Source: Liriodendron chinense (lineage: Eukaryota > Streptophyta > Magnoliopsida > Magnoliales > Magnoliaceae). From it: a DNA stretch of 64,000 nt. The stretch is taken from NCBI GenBank assembly GCA_003013855.2, contig ML058409.1, positions 1,116,001 to 1,180,000 of the forward strand, given 5' to 3'. Shown here one piece after another: positions 36,764 through 47,982 of this stretch (positions within the stretch are counted from its first letter, which is position 1; every line of letters starts with the position of its first letter). The position numbers and the translations under genes were made by a program. The notes beneath the pieces are model-generated. The model was not told the origin of the DNA and searched no databases. It worked only from the letters and a program-made list of their open reading frames with translations.

Positions 36764-37965
36764 TGTTATGGAAAATTCCAGAGATGTCTTCAAATGCTGA
36801 CGTGGAAGAATTACAACGATTGATCCATGCCCAACTTAAGCCAGTCAATCACGAACGATTAATGATACTACAGTAAAAAGACCGAGCCTGAAGCTCGGCC
36901 TCTAAAAGACCATCCAGGTCAACAAAGTAAGAATTATCAAAGACTTGTCCTCGGGATATTTTGAAGAATATCTACTCGATACAATAAGTACCTCAGAGCA
37001 AGAACACCTCTGAGCGCTCTCGACGATTTGGCGATTGATAAATTATGCGTCCTCGGCCTCCGAATTCCTCCACCGACCATCCCTAGGCTCTGAGCAGCTA
37101 AGATTGCAGACCTCAATGGCTCAGTGTATTGAGAAAACACCAAGAAGAATCATAAGCTGTCAAGGCAGAATCCCTAGATATGTGGGATCTCCGTTGTGAT
37201 ATCTAACGGCTTATCGTAATCCCTATTCATCAAGAAACATTATACTAACGACATCTCGTCTAGATACGTATCCCAAAATGGAATTAATGGAGACGAGGCT
37301 GTAGATCATGGATGGCTCATAAATGACCATTGTCTATAAAAAGAACGCGGATTGCGTCCTGTCCCCACCTGGATAGACTATCGTTCGGGCAAACCTGTGG
37401 AGGGGCCCACCGTGATGTATCCGTTTATCCACTCTGTCGATCCATTTTATAAGATCATTTTAAGGTATGACTCTAAAAAGGAGGAAGATCCAACGCTCAG
37501 GTGGGCTACACCAAACAATGAGCAGAACGTCACCAGATTTGGCTCATTGTTTGGTGTGGCCCGCTTGAGCATTGGATCTACCTTGCTTTTTGACACAATC
37601 TTAGAATGATGTTATAAAATGGATGGACGGAATAGATAAACAGATACAACACGGTAGGCCCCTCCACAGGTCTGCCCGGGACGGTAATCAGTCCGGGCGG
37701 GGGCGAGACGCAATCCACGTCCCTATAAAAAGGATCGGACGATAAAGCTTGAAGGTACGTTACTAAGCACTGAGTAATCCTGTCATTATCATTAAGTCCC
37801 CATTATTGACTAAGCATCGGAGGCTCCTTAGCCGGCACGACCGGCGACCCCTCACATTGTCTTTGTGGTTGTAAATCCACACCGTTTATCAGGAGGCCCA
37901 TTATCTGACGAAGATCTACCTTTGGTTCATTCTAATAATATGTTACCCATTTTTTGGCGATAACA
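36764..37965 (+). repeat. 3' LTR of Tat element 1
   Basis: It begins TGTTATGGAAAA and ends GGCGATAACA, followed by the GTGAT duplication. Without the inserted MITE (37343-37722) and its duplicated 9 bp it is about 815 bp. Its inner half is what appears inverted at 25321-25689. Confidence 0.88.
37343..37722. mobile_element. MULE-type MITE in the 3' LTR, perfect 9-bp duplication
   Basis: The ends GAACGCGGATTGCGTC and GACGCAATCCACGTCC are inverted repeats. CTATAAAAA directly flanks both (37334-37342, 37723-37731). The uninserted site is visible in the inverted 5' LTR copy (around 25555), which confirms the borders. A 9-bp duplication is typical of Mutator-like elements. Confidence 0.9.
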
Positions 37966-37970
37966 GTGAT

Positions 37971-39360
37971 CATGGGCCTTGTTTCTTAATAATGCAATAA
38001 TGTATGGAAATGATTAAAATTAAAGGCTGAAACATTGATTTTATTGATTATAATGAAGTTCAATACAATCAGCGAAGAATCAAAATAAGGAGAGAAATAA
38101 GCAAAAGATTAATACTTGTGATCGCCTGTATGGACAAACAATCGAGGTAGGTGGTCAATAGGATGTGATCGAGGCATAATCATCTAAGGACTCGGTTGAT
38201 CGAGGATCTCACGTAGGTAAGTTATAGATATTTATACTGCTCCTGGGCGTATTGCAACGATGGCGCTTGACAATAGCAAGGCTGAATAGAAGTGGAGGAA
38301 ATAGAAACTAGAACCAAAATAAGTAGCATTGCATTTTGTAGATCTCATTGATTTTCCATATAAGCGTAGCCAATTGTATCAAGCCATGTGTACAGGAGAG
38401 CTTTAACGGGACTATAGCAACAAACGAACTTACTTTGCTGGAACATTTTTTAAAGAATTATTTTTCATAGAACTCTAACATTTAATTGCTCTTAGATGTG
38501 CTCTTAGATGTGTACATATTTAGCTTCTTTTGAAGTCTATCTACGTCATGTGTGGCATGGCTATCACGTGACACTTTCTGAACCATTTGATTTGGCTATG
38601 ATTGGCCGGGTGTAAACACTTAGGCAATTGTGTCCATCCCATCCATCGCTTGGAAAAAAGGACGGATATAGAATTAAGGCGAAATCAAGGATGGATTGGA
38701 TCATCTTATCAGTGCCATGTCTGCATGGTAGCCTAAGAAATATGTTTTGGACTTAATGGATAGTTCAAATGGCTATGACCCGAGAAGCCTATTCATGGAT
38801 TGAAGATGCCCTAAGATCTCTAATCTTAGAAAATCACATCCCTTCAATTTGTGCCCACAAATGGACGGTGAAAGAGAAAAGAAAAATATAGCAACGGTCA
38901 ACATGACAAACTGTAGAAGGGTGAGGATCGTCCAACCTGAAGATTTTTCAAACATCTCCAAAGCGGGCCCGACTAGGTCAATGGTTTGGATCATTGAACC
39001 ATGGAATCATGCATGCTGGTCCACAGAGGAATTATAGGATGTATGTGAGCCCACGTTCATGATTTATAGTGCCTATATGGTGGGCCCAATCATCGATCCA
39101 CCACCGACCCAAATTCTCCCAGATTGAATGATCCTAACCATCGAATCATGTTCGTATGGTGAGTCATAAGATGGATGGGAGAGAGTTTTTAATTTTCAAG
39201 CCACCGACCTGATGGTTAGGATCACATCTGATATGCGAGATATTAGAGCATGAGCTATCTCAATTGGACGATGGATCATAGCTGTAGCATTGTTGGGTCA
39301 TAGCCACACATCAATATCATAGAGATAATCCGGGTGGGTTATCCCACTATACACTGAAAA
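37971..39360. other. Intergenic sequence, no gene seen
   Basis: AT-rich sequence followed (38590-39350) by blocks with 'ccatccat', 'gggcccgac' and 'tggatcattgaacc' words like the interior of magnoliid-type MITEs, but without terminal repeats that I could pair. No coding sequence is supported. Confidence 0.4.
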
Positions 39361-39363
39361 ATA

Positions 39364-39715
39364 CTAGGGCGACCTGACCGACCCGAACTGACTGGACCGG
39401 TAGAAACCCTAACCCTAACCCTACCTTACCCTATATGCTAAACCGGGTAGGCCCCATGGTAGGAGTATCATAAGTTAAACACTTTTTGTTTTTAAAATAC
39501 AAAGTTAAAAAGAATGCAAATAAGTATAACATAGTCTTAACCCTGACCTGACCAAACCCGGTTTAGCATATAGGGTAGGGTAGGGTTAGGGTTGACCCTT
39601 TTACAAGTACGGTAGGGTTAGGGTTGGGTCAGCCCAACCTGGTCACGACCTGGACCGTTCGGTCCAAGATTGGGCCCAACCCGACCCTAACCCGACCCGT
39701 GTGCAGGCCTAAGTG
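39364..39715. repeat. MITE-like block with short telomere-like motifs
   Basis: CCCTAA-type units (about 39405-39426) and inverted TTAGGG-type units (about 39575-39592 and 39612-39625) flank a spacer and are embedded in GGGTCGGG / CCCGACCC-rich sequence. The phrases 'tatatgctaaaccgggt' and 'acccggtttagcatata' are inverted copies of each other, so this is a foldback element. Confidence 0.5.
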
Positions 39716-39975
39716 GACCACACCACAGGAAGCAGTGGTGGTGATGATTCTCACTATTAAAACCTTCCTAGGGCCCACCGTGATGTTTATTTGCCATCCA
39801 ACTTATTCATAAAGTTAGGTAGACCTGGATGAAGGGAAGACACAAATATCAGCTCCATCCAAAACTTTTGTGGCCCCAAGAAGTTTTCAACGGTGATAAC
39901 TTAATCCCCATTGTGTGGTCCACATGTGTCTTAGAACTGGCTTATTGTTGAAAATTACTTCTATAAATTTAGCAC
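39716..39975. mobile_element. MULE-type MITE fragment
   Basis: It contains the family words AGTGGACCACACCACAGGA, CTAGGGCCCACCGTGATG and a degenerate GTTGGATGGCAAATA core, but lacks recognisable ends. Confidence 0.5.
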
Positions 39976-40449
39976 GCGGCCAAGGATAGAAGAATAGGGA
40001 ATGAGAAAGTTAGATCTATCGGTTCAAGGCTTGACTTGAATAGTCAATTTCTCAAGACAGATTTGCTGCCCTTTTTCTGGTAATTCTAACAAGTGCAAAG
40101 ATGGGAAATCCGCAAATTGTCTTCAGGATACAATGAACTCTTAATCTGAATTTTAACACAAAAATTTACACATTTAAGTGTTAAACAGATTTCTAGTTAT
40201 AACACCAATATGCCTTCAAAACGTCCAGAACAAAAACACAGCAAGAGATCAGATCTAAGAATACTGAACGGAGGATGGCTTGATCAAAAAAATTGATAGA
40301 ATCAACGATTCTTCTGGATTATGATATCCAAGATATATAGCAATTAAAGGGTCATGGTATCTTTCCTAGAGAAACTCATGTGCCTCTTCAAGATATCCAC
40401 ACCCTTTCATATGCAAGAGATATTCTACCATGAAAAGACATGACCATTT

Positions 40450-40760
40450 ATCTTGTGTCAGTTATTTCTGTATCCTTTCAGACAAAAACGGTTATGCAAC
40501 AGCTCAAAATTCTTGTCATGTGGGATCCAGATCATAGTCAGTATAACTGCCGCCACGTGTATGACACATGGCACAAATACCACATGTACACAGGTTCACT
40601 CCTTATTGCACCTAATGCCAAAAAGGTTAGGCTCCTTGCGACGATGCGTACGTGTAAAGTGCACTTAATAAAGCGTCCAAGCAACCCTAGCACCGTCCTT
40701 GTGGAGATTCGAACCTTGGTTCTAGTAGCAAAACACCCTACTCTTACCAACTAGCTATAT
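40450..40760 (-). mobile_element. tRNA-derived SINE candidate
   Basis: On the minus strand, TAGCTAGTTGGTAAGAG (A-box-like, one base short of the tRNA form) is followed about 30 bp later by GGTTCGAATCTCC (B-box match) and then a non-tRNA body to about 40450. This head-plus-body arrangement is that of a plant SINE. The 3' end is not defined. Confidence 0.5.
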
Positions 40761-40991
40761 GAACTTTTATGAGAAGTTTTAATAATAAGTATATTTATTT
40801 ACTTATTAAAAATAAACTTTTATCTTTGAAATTAATTTTTTTTATTATTATAAAAAACACAACATAACTTAATCCCCATTGTGTGGTCCACATGTGTCTT
40901 GGAACTAGCTTACTTTTTGGCCTTTTTAAAAAAAAAAACTCCTGGTCTTACTTGTATTGCGACCCATACCCGACCCGACCTAGCCCATAGC

Positions 40992-41436
40992 TAGGGCTGT
41001 CAACGGGTCGGATACGGGCCGGATCAGTGATGATCCGAATCCGATCCGATTAAGAATATATCCGACCCGAATCCGATTCGGATCACAAGTATATGAACCG
41101 AACCCGACCCGATTAAATTTTTCGAAATCCGTTTCCAATCCGATTATGATCCGACCCGATATCCGACCGAATATCCGAGAGAGGAGAGAGAGAAAGAGAG
41201 ATTATCCTATATTTTTATTTTATTTTATTTTATTTTATTTATTTATTTATTTTTTTTATCGGGTCGGATCGTTAACGGGCCGGATCAAGGTTGATCCGAA
41301 TCCGACCCGAATATTAAACGGATCATCTTTGGATATCCGTATCCGACCCGATTATCCGATTATTGATCCGAATCCGATTAAATCGGATCGGATACGGATC
41401 GGATACGGATCAAGATCCGTGCCATTGACAGCCCTA
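40992..41436. mobile_element. hAT-type MITE with perfect 8-bp duplication
   Basis: The ends TAGGGCTGTCAACGG and CCATTGACAGCCCTA are inverted repeats, and CCCATAGC flanks both (40984-40991, 41437-41444). The interior is dominated by GATCCGAATCCGA words in both orientations, so a single strand would fold strongly. An 8-bp duplication and TAGGG ends indicate hAT. Confidence 0.92.
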
Positions 41437-41532
41437 CCCATAGCATCGGAGGTGCTGTCATGGTGTCTCCAACCTGAGACTTGCTGGTTGTCAAACACGG
41501 ACACAACCAGCGAGGTGACAGGCTGTTGACAT

Positions 41533-41680
41533 ATTTTTGAGCCCACATCTCAAATGATACGATAAAATGGATGGACCGTGTGGATAATACCCATGCATCA
41601 TGGTGGCCACTCGGAGCTCCTGCCCGTCTTCCAGCTAGAGACGGGCAGGGGTAGGATGCAATCCGCGTTCCACCGTTTAG
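41533..41680. mobile_element. MULE-type MITE end fragment
   Basis: It contains GATAAAATGGATGGACCGTGTGGATAA and ends GATGCAATCCGCGTTCC, the family's terminal repeat. The left half is missing. Confidence 0.55.
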
Positions 41681-41726
41681 TAATCCAAGCCCTGGATATC
41701 ATGGCCCCACTATGGATGGTTCATGT

Positions 41727-42182
41727 GGAAGCGGATTAAGTACTAAGTAAACTCTGTGGGGGCACACCGTTATGTATGTGTCTTATCTATGCCGTCCATC
41801 CATTTTACCAAATCATTTTAGTGCATGAGCCCAAAATTGAAGTATATCCAAAACTCAAGTGGACCACACAAGAGGAAATAGTGTGAGTTAAACGCCTAGT
41901 GTTGAAAACTTCCTGGGGGCCCACAAGTTTTGGATCAAGCTCATATTTGTTTTTTTTTTGTTTTTTTTTTTTCTTTTTCTTCGTCCTGTGATCTTATGAA
42001 CAGGTTGGATGACAAATAAATATTAGTATACCCCTAGGAAGGCTTCAATGGTGAAAGTCATTATCCTCACTGTTTCTATGGTGTGGTCCACTTAAGCTTT
42101 GTATATGCTCCAATTTAGGGATCATCCTGAAAAAACGGATGGACGGGCCCCACAAAGCTTAGTGGGTACGCAATCCGCTTCC
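41727..42182. mobile_element. MULE-type MITE, 9-bp duplication with one mismatch
   Basis: The ends GGAAGCGGATT and AATCCGCTTCC are a perfect 11-bp inverted pair. The flanks GGTTCATGT (41718-41726) and GGTTCATGC (42183-42191) match at 8 of 9. The interior is the usual pair of divergent inverted arms. Confidence 0.88.
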
Positions 42183-42191
42183 GGTTCATGC

Positions 42192-43010
42192 AGGGTGGGG
42201 CTCGTGGATCATTGACCGTGGGCCCACCTTGATGTATCTGCCTTAAATCCACGCCATCCATCTGTTTGTTTTGACAGCTCACTTTACCGCATTATCCCCA
42301 AAATTGAAGAAGGTTCAAATCTCAGGTGGACCACACCACAGGAAATAGTGATGACCATTGAAAACTTCTTTTGGGCCACAAGTTTTGGATTAAGCTGATA
42401 TTTGTGTGGTCCCTCCATCCAGGTCTTTGTGACCTTATCAACAGTAGGAACGGATTAGATGAGACACCGGATCCACCAGGAGGTGGGGCCCACTGTGATG
42501 TATGTGACTACATCCATGCCGTCCATGCGTATTGAAATCTCATTTTAGGGTATGATCCAAAAAATGAAGCAGTTACAAAACCCCAATGGACCATAGTACA
42601 GGAAACAGTGGTGATTGACCACTAAAAACTTCTTGTGGGCCACAAAAGCTTTGGATCAAGATTGTATTTGTGTGGTCTCTTCATATAGGTGTTTGTGACC
42701 TTATCAACAGGTTAGATGGCAAATAAACATTCCGGTGAAATCCATGAAGTTGAAGTTTTTAATGGTGGGGATTCAATCACGACTGTTGAAGTTTTTAATG
42801 GTGGGGATTCAATCACGACTGTTTCTTATTGTGTGGTCCACCTAAGATTTGATGAGGGGTCTCATCTAATCCGCTCCCATCAACAGGTTGGATGGAAAAT
42901 GAACATTCCGGTGGCCTCCAGGAAATTTTTAATGGTGGGTATTCAATCACAATGTCAGTGTTTGCTTCTTGTGATGTGGTCCACCTACGATATTGGGGCG
43001 GGGGAATGCA
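42192..43010. mobile_element. MULE-type MITE split by another copy of its family
   Basis: The outer arms (42210-42446 and 42878-43010) are interrupted by the element at 42447-42877. The sequence ATCAACAG occurs at both junctions (42437-42444 and 42879-42886). Outer ends could not be paired exactly. Confidence 0.6.
42447..42877. mobile_element. Nested MULE-type MITE with internal duplication
   Basis: The ends GGAACGGATTAGATGAGAC and GTCTCATCTAATCCGCTCC are inverted repeats. Inside, a 36-bp unit (GAAGTTTTTAATGGTGGGGA...) is repeated exactly twice in tandem at about 42751-42822. Confidence 0.8.
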
Positions 43011-43124
43011 AAACAAACTGACCCTTGCCTGTTTGATTTTCATTTACATCTTGTAATGGATAATGATTAATTATAATTACAAAGTATTGGCAAGGACTGT
43101 TTGCTTTTTGTACAGTATAATAGA

Positions 43125-43425
43125 AGAGGGTGCGAATTTCACCTGGGGCCGTCCATCTATTTTGTGAGGTGATTTTAGTAAACGGATCCAAAATTTGGGC
43201 AAATCCAAAGCTCAAGTGGACCATGCTGTACAAAACAGTGGGTTGAATGCCTACCATTGAAAACCTTTTGCAACCACAATTTCCTGCATTGTGGGCCACT
43301 TGAGCTTCAGATCTGCCTCATTTTTTGGCTCATGCCTAAAATATTCTGAAAAAAATGAATAGACGGTGTGGATATGTCACAGACATCACAGTGGGGCTCA
43401 TGAATGTACGTCAATCCCTTTTTCA
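43125..43425. mobile_element. MULE-type MITE fragment
   Basis: It contains CTCAAGTGGACCATG, TTGAATGCCTACCATTGAAAA and ATAGACGGTGTGGATA, the interior words of the same family, with no clean terminal repeats. Confidence 0.55.
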
Positions 43426-43801
43426 CCGTTTTTTACAAGGGGGACACCTCCAGTCAAATGGATGTAAATGGTAATAATTACCTACTTGCACTTATTTACC
43501 TGCATTTACCTTGAATAAATGAAAATCAAGCAATTCATTGTTTGAATAGGTGAACCACAGAAACAGAAAAGGAGAAAAAGGTATAAACATGAACTCTTTT
43601 ATTACTTTTGACCTGACATTTGATTGTATTTTTCAGCCGACTATAATAAAATCAAAGTCATTGGTTAATATCAACGACACATGTTGAGAGAAAGTCTGAA
43701 GGGCAACTATCTGGATCTCCATCTCACGGGAAGACTTTTGGTGCATTGACATGAACAATAGCCTCACCCGCCAAAAGTACGGAGTACGAGCCCTTTACCT
43801 G

Positions 43802-44240
43802 GGACGCGGATTTCCTGCTAGGAAGTTTCTGCACTGAGAAATTAGGTGGGGCCCACCGTGATGTTTGTTAGAAATCCACCCCGTTCATCTGTTTTGTGAG
43901 CTCATTTTAAGACATGCAGCGGAAAATGAGCCGGATCCAAATCAGACTAATATCTGTGTTTTCAGATCATCCCAGTAGGAATGACGTTATGAATCGTATG
44001 GATTGTATATAAATATCACTGTGGACCCAGGGAGGTTTCCACGGTGGGAATTTCCCTACCCATCTTTTCCTTTAGTGCAGCCCACTTGAGTCTTGGATCC
44101 AGCTCATTCTCGGTCGCATTTTCTAAAATGAGCTCACAAAACGGATGGGCATGGTAGATTTCTCACAAACATCACGGTGGGCCCCACCTAGGTTTCCATG
44201 CAGGAATTTCCTGCCAAAGGTTTGCAGGGAATCCGCGTCC
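43802..44240. mobile_element. MULE-type MITE with decayed 9-bp duplication
   Basis: The ends GGACGCGGATTTCCTGC and GCAGGGAATCCGCGTCC are inverted repeats. The flanks CTTTACCTG and TTGTACCTG (44241-44249) agree at 7 of 9. The arms carry GGGGCCCACCGTGATGTTTG in inverted pairs. Confidence 0.85.
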
Positions 44241-44844
44241 TTGTACCTGACAGGGACCACAGGTGGGGGCCACCTTCGCCTAATGGAGTGTTGGTCCTGC
44301 ATCCATCAACGTCGCATGCGGCACCGACACGGTTAAGTTTTTCCCCAAAATTCCTGAGTGTGGGGCCAGACCTATTAACTATCGGCGAAATCTCGTTATT
44401 TCGAATCCCTGGGGCGTACGTAGATACGGTGGAAAAGAAAAGACAGAAGGGATCAGGTGCGGCCCGGCCTCACCCATGACGGTGCGGCCCTTGTCAATAG
44501 CTGTACACGAGCCAAGTTAGCCGGGTTAGCTCGCTCGACTCAGCTCGAACCAGCTCAATACACCTCGGTTTGAAGGTTGGGTTCGAACCAAATCTAGCCA
44601 TTTTCCCAAGCTCAAAATGATTTTCAAGCCAAGCTTGAGCTAACCCAAGCTCAATTCGGCTTGGCACGAAGTTCGGCTTGACTCAATTAACTCGGTTGGA
44701 ATTCTATTCAACTAGCTGGAAAAATATATTGCTTAGTCCAACGTCAGAAAGGAGCAAAGAAATGAGAGGTGAAACTCCCTATAAAGGTAAGTGAGGGCGT
44801 CAATGGCTTTGGGCTGCCTTTAGGCCCGACTTTTAAACAGTTTT

Positions 44845-45023
44845 TGAAGGAATAAGTAATTCGTTTCTCTTTCCCATGATTTCTTTCATTGATATAGGGG
44901 TGAATAAATAGTCTCTAAAATTATAATTTTAGCAGTGGAATACAATGCAGTACAATGGTATAAAAGAAAGGTACAGTGGTGATTTGCAAGTACAATGGTT
45001 AACCCATGTCCATGGTACTATTA
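44845..45023 (-). repeat. 3' LTR of copia element
   Basis: On the minus strand it starts TAATAGTACCATGG after the purine tract TTGAGGGGGCA and ends TTCCTTCA. It matches 52787-52960 with a few differences. Confidence 0.9.
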
Positions 45024-47982
45024 TGCCCCCTCAAGCTTACCGGTGAGTTTGGCAAGCAGAAGGTGAAACCTAGAAGATGTCAGCCCTTTGGTAAATAGAT
45101 CTGCCGGATTGTCAACAGATGAAATATATCGAACATGTAAGAGACGTCGGAGGACTTTTTCTCGAACAAAATGATAGTCAACCTCAATATGTTTGGTTCG
45201 AGCATGAAAGACCGAGTTAGCAACGAGAGATAGTGCACCAAGATTGTTACACCATAATATAGGAGGTGTTGGCAAAAATGCATGTAGATCACGTAGAAGA
45301 GACAGAACCCATAGTATCTCAGTAGCTATATGAGCCAGGGCTCGATATTCCGCTTCAGTAAGATCGTGAAACAGTTGGTTGCTTCTTGGCAGACTATAAT
45401 ATGATATTTGTTCCAAGAACTAAACAGTACCCAGTCATGGATCTTCGATCGTCGGGACTACCAGCCCAGTCAGCATCACAATAGGCATGTACAGTCAACG
45501 GAGTAATGCCAAGAGTGAAAGTGAGACCAAAATCAATTGTTCCTTTCAAATATCGAAGGATATGTTCGACGGCCAGCCAGTGAATGGTGGTAGGAGAATG
45601 CATAAATTGCGCCACTTGATTGACAGAGAAGGCAATGTCTGGCCAAGTCATAGAAAGGTATTGAAGTCCACCAACAATGCTGTGGAACTTAGTGCCATCA
45701 GGTAAGGAGTCTCCATCATGTTTTAAGAATTTAAAACCAGATGATATTGGAGTTTTGACGGGTTTAGCATTGTGCATTTTTTAACGTAGCAATAGATCAG
45801 TGACATATTTAGTTTGACGCGGAATTATTGTATCTTTAGTTCGAGAGACCTCTACCCCCAAAAAATATTATAGAGAGCCAAGATCTTTTATGGCAAAATG
45901 AGTACCCATTTGAGAGATGAGAGTTGCAATGGTCTTGGAACAATTGCCTATAATAATCATGTCATAACATAGATCAAGACCAAAGTGATAGTACCATTCC
46001 ACTTTCGAATGAATAGAGATGTGTCTACAGATGAAGAAACAAATTGAAGCTCCTCTAGAAACCTTGTGAGACATCGAAACCATGCTCGTGGTGCTTGTTT
46101 GAGACCGTAAATGGTTTTGTGTAGTTTACAAACATAGTCGGGGTGTTGAGGATCAATGAACCCAGGTGGCTGAATCATGTAAACCTCCTCATTCAAATTC
46201 TCATGCAAGAAGGCATTCTGGACGTCAAGTTGTCTCACATGCCACTGAAATTGAATAGCGAGAGATAAAACGAGTCGAATGGTAGTTGGTTTGACTACAG
46301 GGCTAAATGTGTCTATATAATCAATTCTAGGTTGTTGATGGTAGCCTTTCGCAACTAAACGCGCCTTATATCGGTCAATGGACCCATCTATTTTTTGCTT
46401 GATTTTGTAAACCCAACGACACATAACAATATTTTGTCCAGAAGATGGAGGAACAAGAGACCATGTACCTGTTGTGATTAAGGCATCGAGCTCTTTAGCC
46501 ATAGCATTGCGCCATTCTACTACTTTTGATGCCTGGGTAAAGGATGACGGTTCTTGGAGTAGGGGAGTGGTAAGAAGAGCATATTTGGGGTTCGGTTTAC
46601 AGATACCAGTTTTTAGGCGAGTGACCATAGAATAAGACGATAAAGATGGGGGTTGGATAGAGACAGAAGCAGTTGTGGTGGATGTGGTTGGAGATGGTAT
46701 GAAAGGTTAGGATCCAGGTGTTACTGAAGGTGTGGCCATAGTAGAGGATGTGCGAGAGGAATATATGGAGGGTGGAAGAGGATTGATGACAACCCCAGGA
46801 TTAGTAGAGGATGGGTGGGACGTAGATGAAGAGAATGGAAAAACGGTTTCATCGAAAACAACATGGCGTGAAATGTAAATTCTACCGGTATGTAGATGTA
46901 AGCATTTATAGCCTTTGTGCTGCTGACTATAGCCAATGAAAACACATAGGGATGTTCGAAATTCCAATTTATGTTTATTGTAGGGCCGCAAGTATGGATA
47001 ACAGGCACATCCAAAAGTGTGTAAAATGGTATAGTCAGGTTTTTTATGAAACAATTTTTGCCAAGGGAAAATGTAATTAAGGACACGCAGGGGAAGTCGA
47101 TTGATTCAAAAAACCGCAGTTTGAAAGGCCTCATCTCAAAAGAGATTGTGGTAGTTTTGCATGAGCAAGAAGGGAAAGACCCATCTCAACAATGTGCCAA
47201 TGTTTTCGCTTGACTACTCTATTTTGTTCTGGAATGTGAGGACATGTCATCCAGTGATAAATGCCATGTAAGGATAGGAGTGTTTTGAAACGAGAACTTG
47301 TGAATTCACCTCCTCCATCTGTTTGTAAAGATTTTATTTTAGTATTGAAATGGTTTTCAACATGGCGTTTGAATGAAATAAAAATTTCACACACTTGAGA
47401 TTTTATATGCAATGGAAACAACTAACGAAATTTGCTAAAATCATCTACAATGGAAAGATAATACCAAAATCCATTATTAGAAATAATCGGGGAGGGTCCC
47501 CAAACATCACAATGAAGCAGTTCTAGTGGAAAAGATGAAAATGAAGAACATAAATGAAAAGGTAAACGTGAACTCTTGCCAAGTTGGCATGCATGGAAAG
47601 TCAAATCCTGCATGTAAGAGCCTTTGAAAGGTAAGGCCTTTGCAAAAAGAAGATGTTGTAAAGTACGCTTGGCCGGATGACCTAAGCGAGAATGCCACCA
47701 TATAGGAGTCACACGTGCACCGACATAAGCTTGAATAGACGAAAAAGATGAAGGAATCCGATTTATTGGAAGAATGTAAAGACCATTTTTAGTCCTGCCT
47801 TGAAACATGATCTTCCCTGTGTGAATGTCCTTAGCACAAAAATAACGAGGATAAAATTCAAAAAAAAAATCGTGATCAAAAGTAAACTGATGCATGGAGA
47901 GAAGATTTTTAAAAATTTGTGGAACATGTAAAACATTTTTTAAATGAAAAATGTTTGTAGGAGTGGAAAGAAGGGAAGAACC
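45024..47982 (-). pseudogene. Copia pol relic: integrase, RT, RNase H
   Basis: GAG-pre-integrase and integrase run from about 47895 to 46707 (SLQTDGGGEF; QNRVVKRKH). RT runs 46628-45860 with RWVYKIK, YKARLVAKGYHQ, LDVQNAFLHE and YGLKQAPRAW. At the YVDD box the frame breaks: one base is missing from the first Asp codon near 45957-45965, so the frame reads YVMT and then stops. RNase H (45777-45024) has YCDADWAGS and, after a stop, EAEYRALAH and RTKHIEVDYHFVRE. It is non-functional. Confidence 0.92.

Larger units (their letters stand above)
25321..37965 (+). mobile_element. Tat-type Ty3/gypsy element with rearranged 5' LTR
   Basis: The element reads, left to right: an abnormal 5' LTR (25321-25801), a primer site, gag and pol relics (about 25868-31435), a degenerate antisense ORF region (about 31839-36260), a polypurine tract and a 3' LTR (36764-37965). 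The RT box VYVDDMLVKN and the extra antisense ORF between pol and the 3' LTR are hallmarks of the Tat group. It is flanked by GTGAT. Later insertions are an LTR-like block (about 33363-35254) and a MITE in the 3' LTR. Confidence 0.85.

Noticed and set aside
39405..39625. Telomere-like CCCTAA / TTAGGG units
   Set aside because: Only a few imperfect units on each side, in inverted orientation and embedded in a GGGTCGGG-rich foldback element; this is MITE sequence, not an interstitial telomere of any length.
44575..44600. GGGTTCGAACC, looking like a tRNA B box
   Set aside because: No A box or cloverleaf can be formed around it; it belongs to the TCGAGC-rich MITE.
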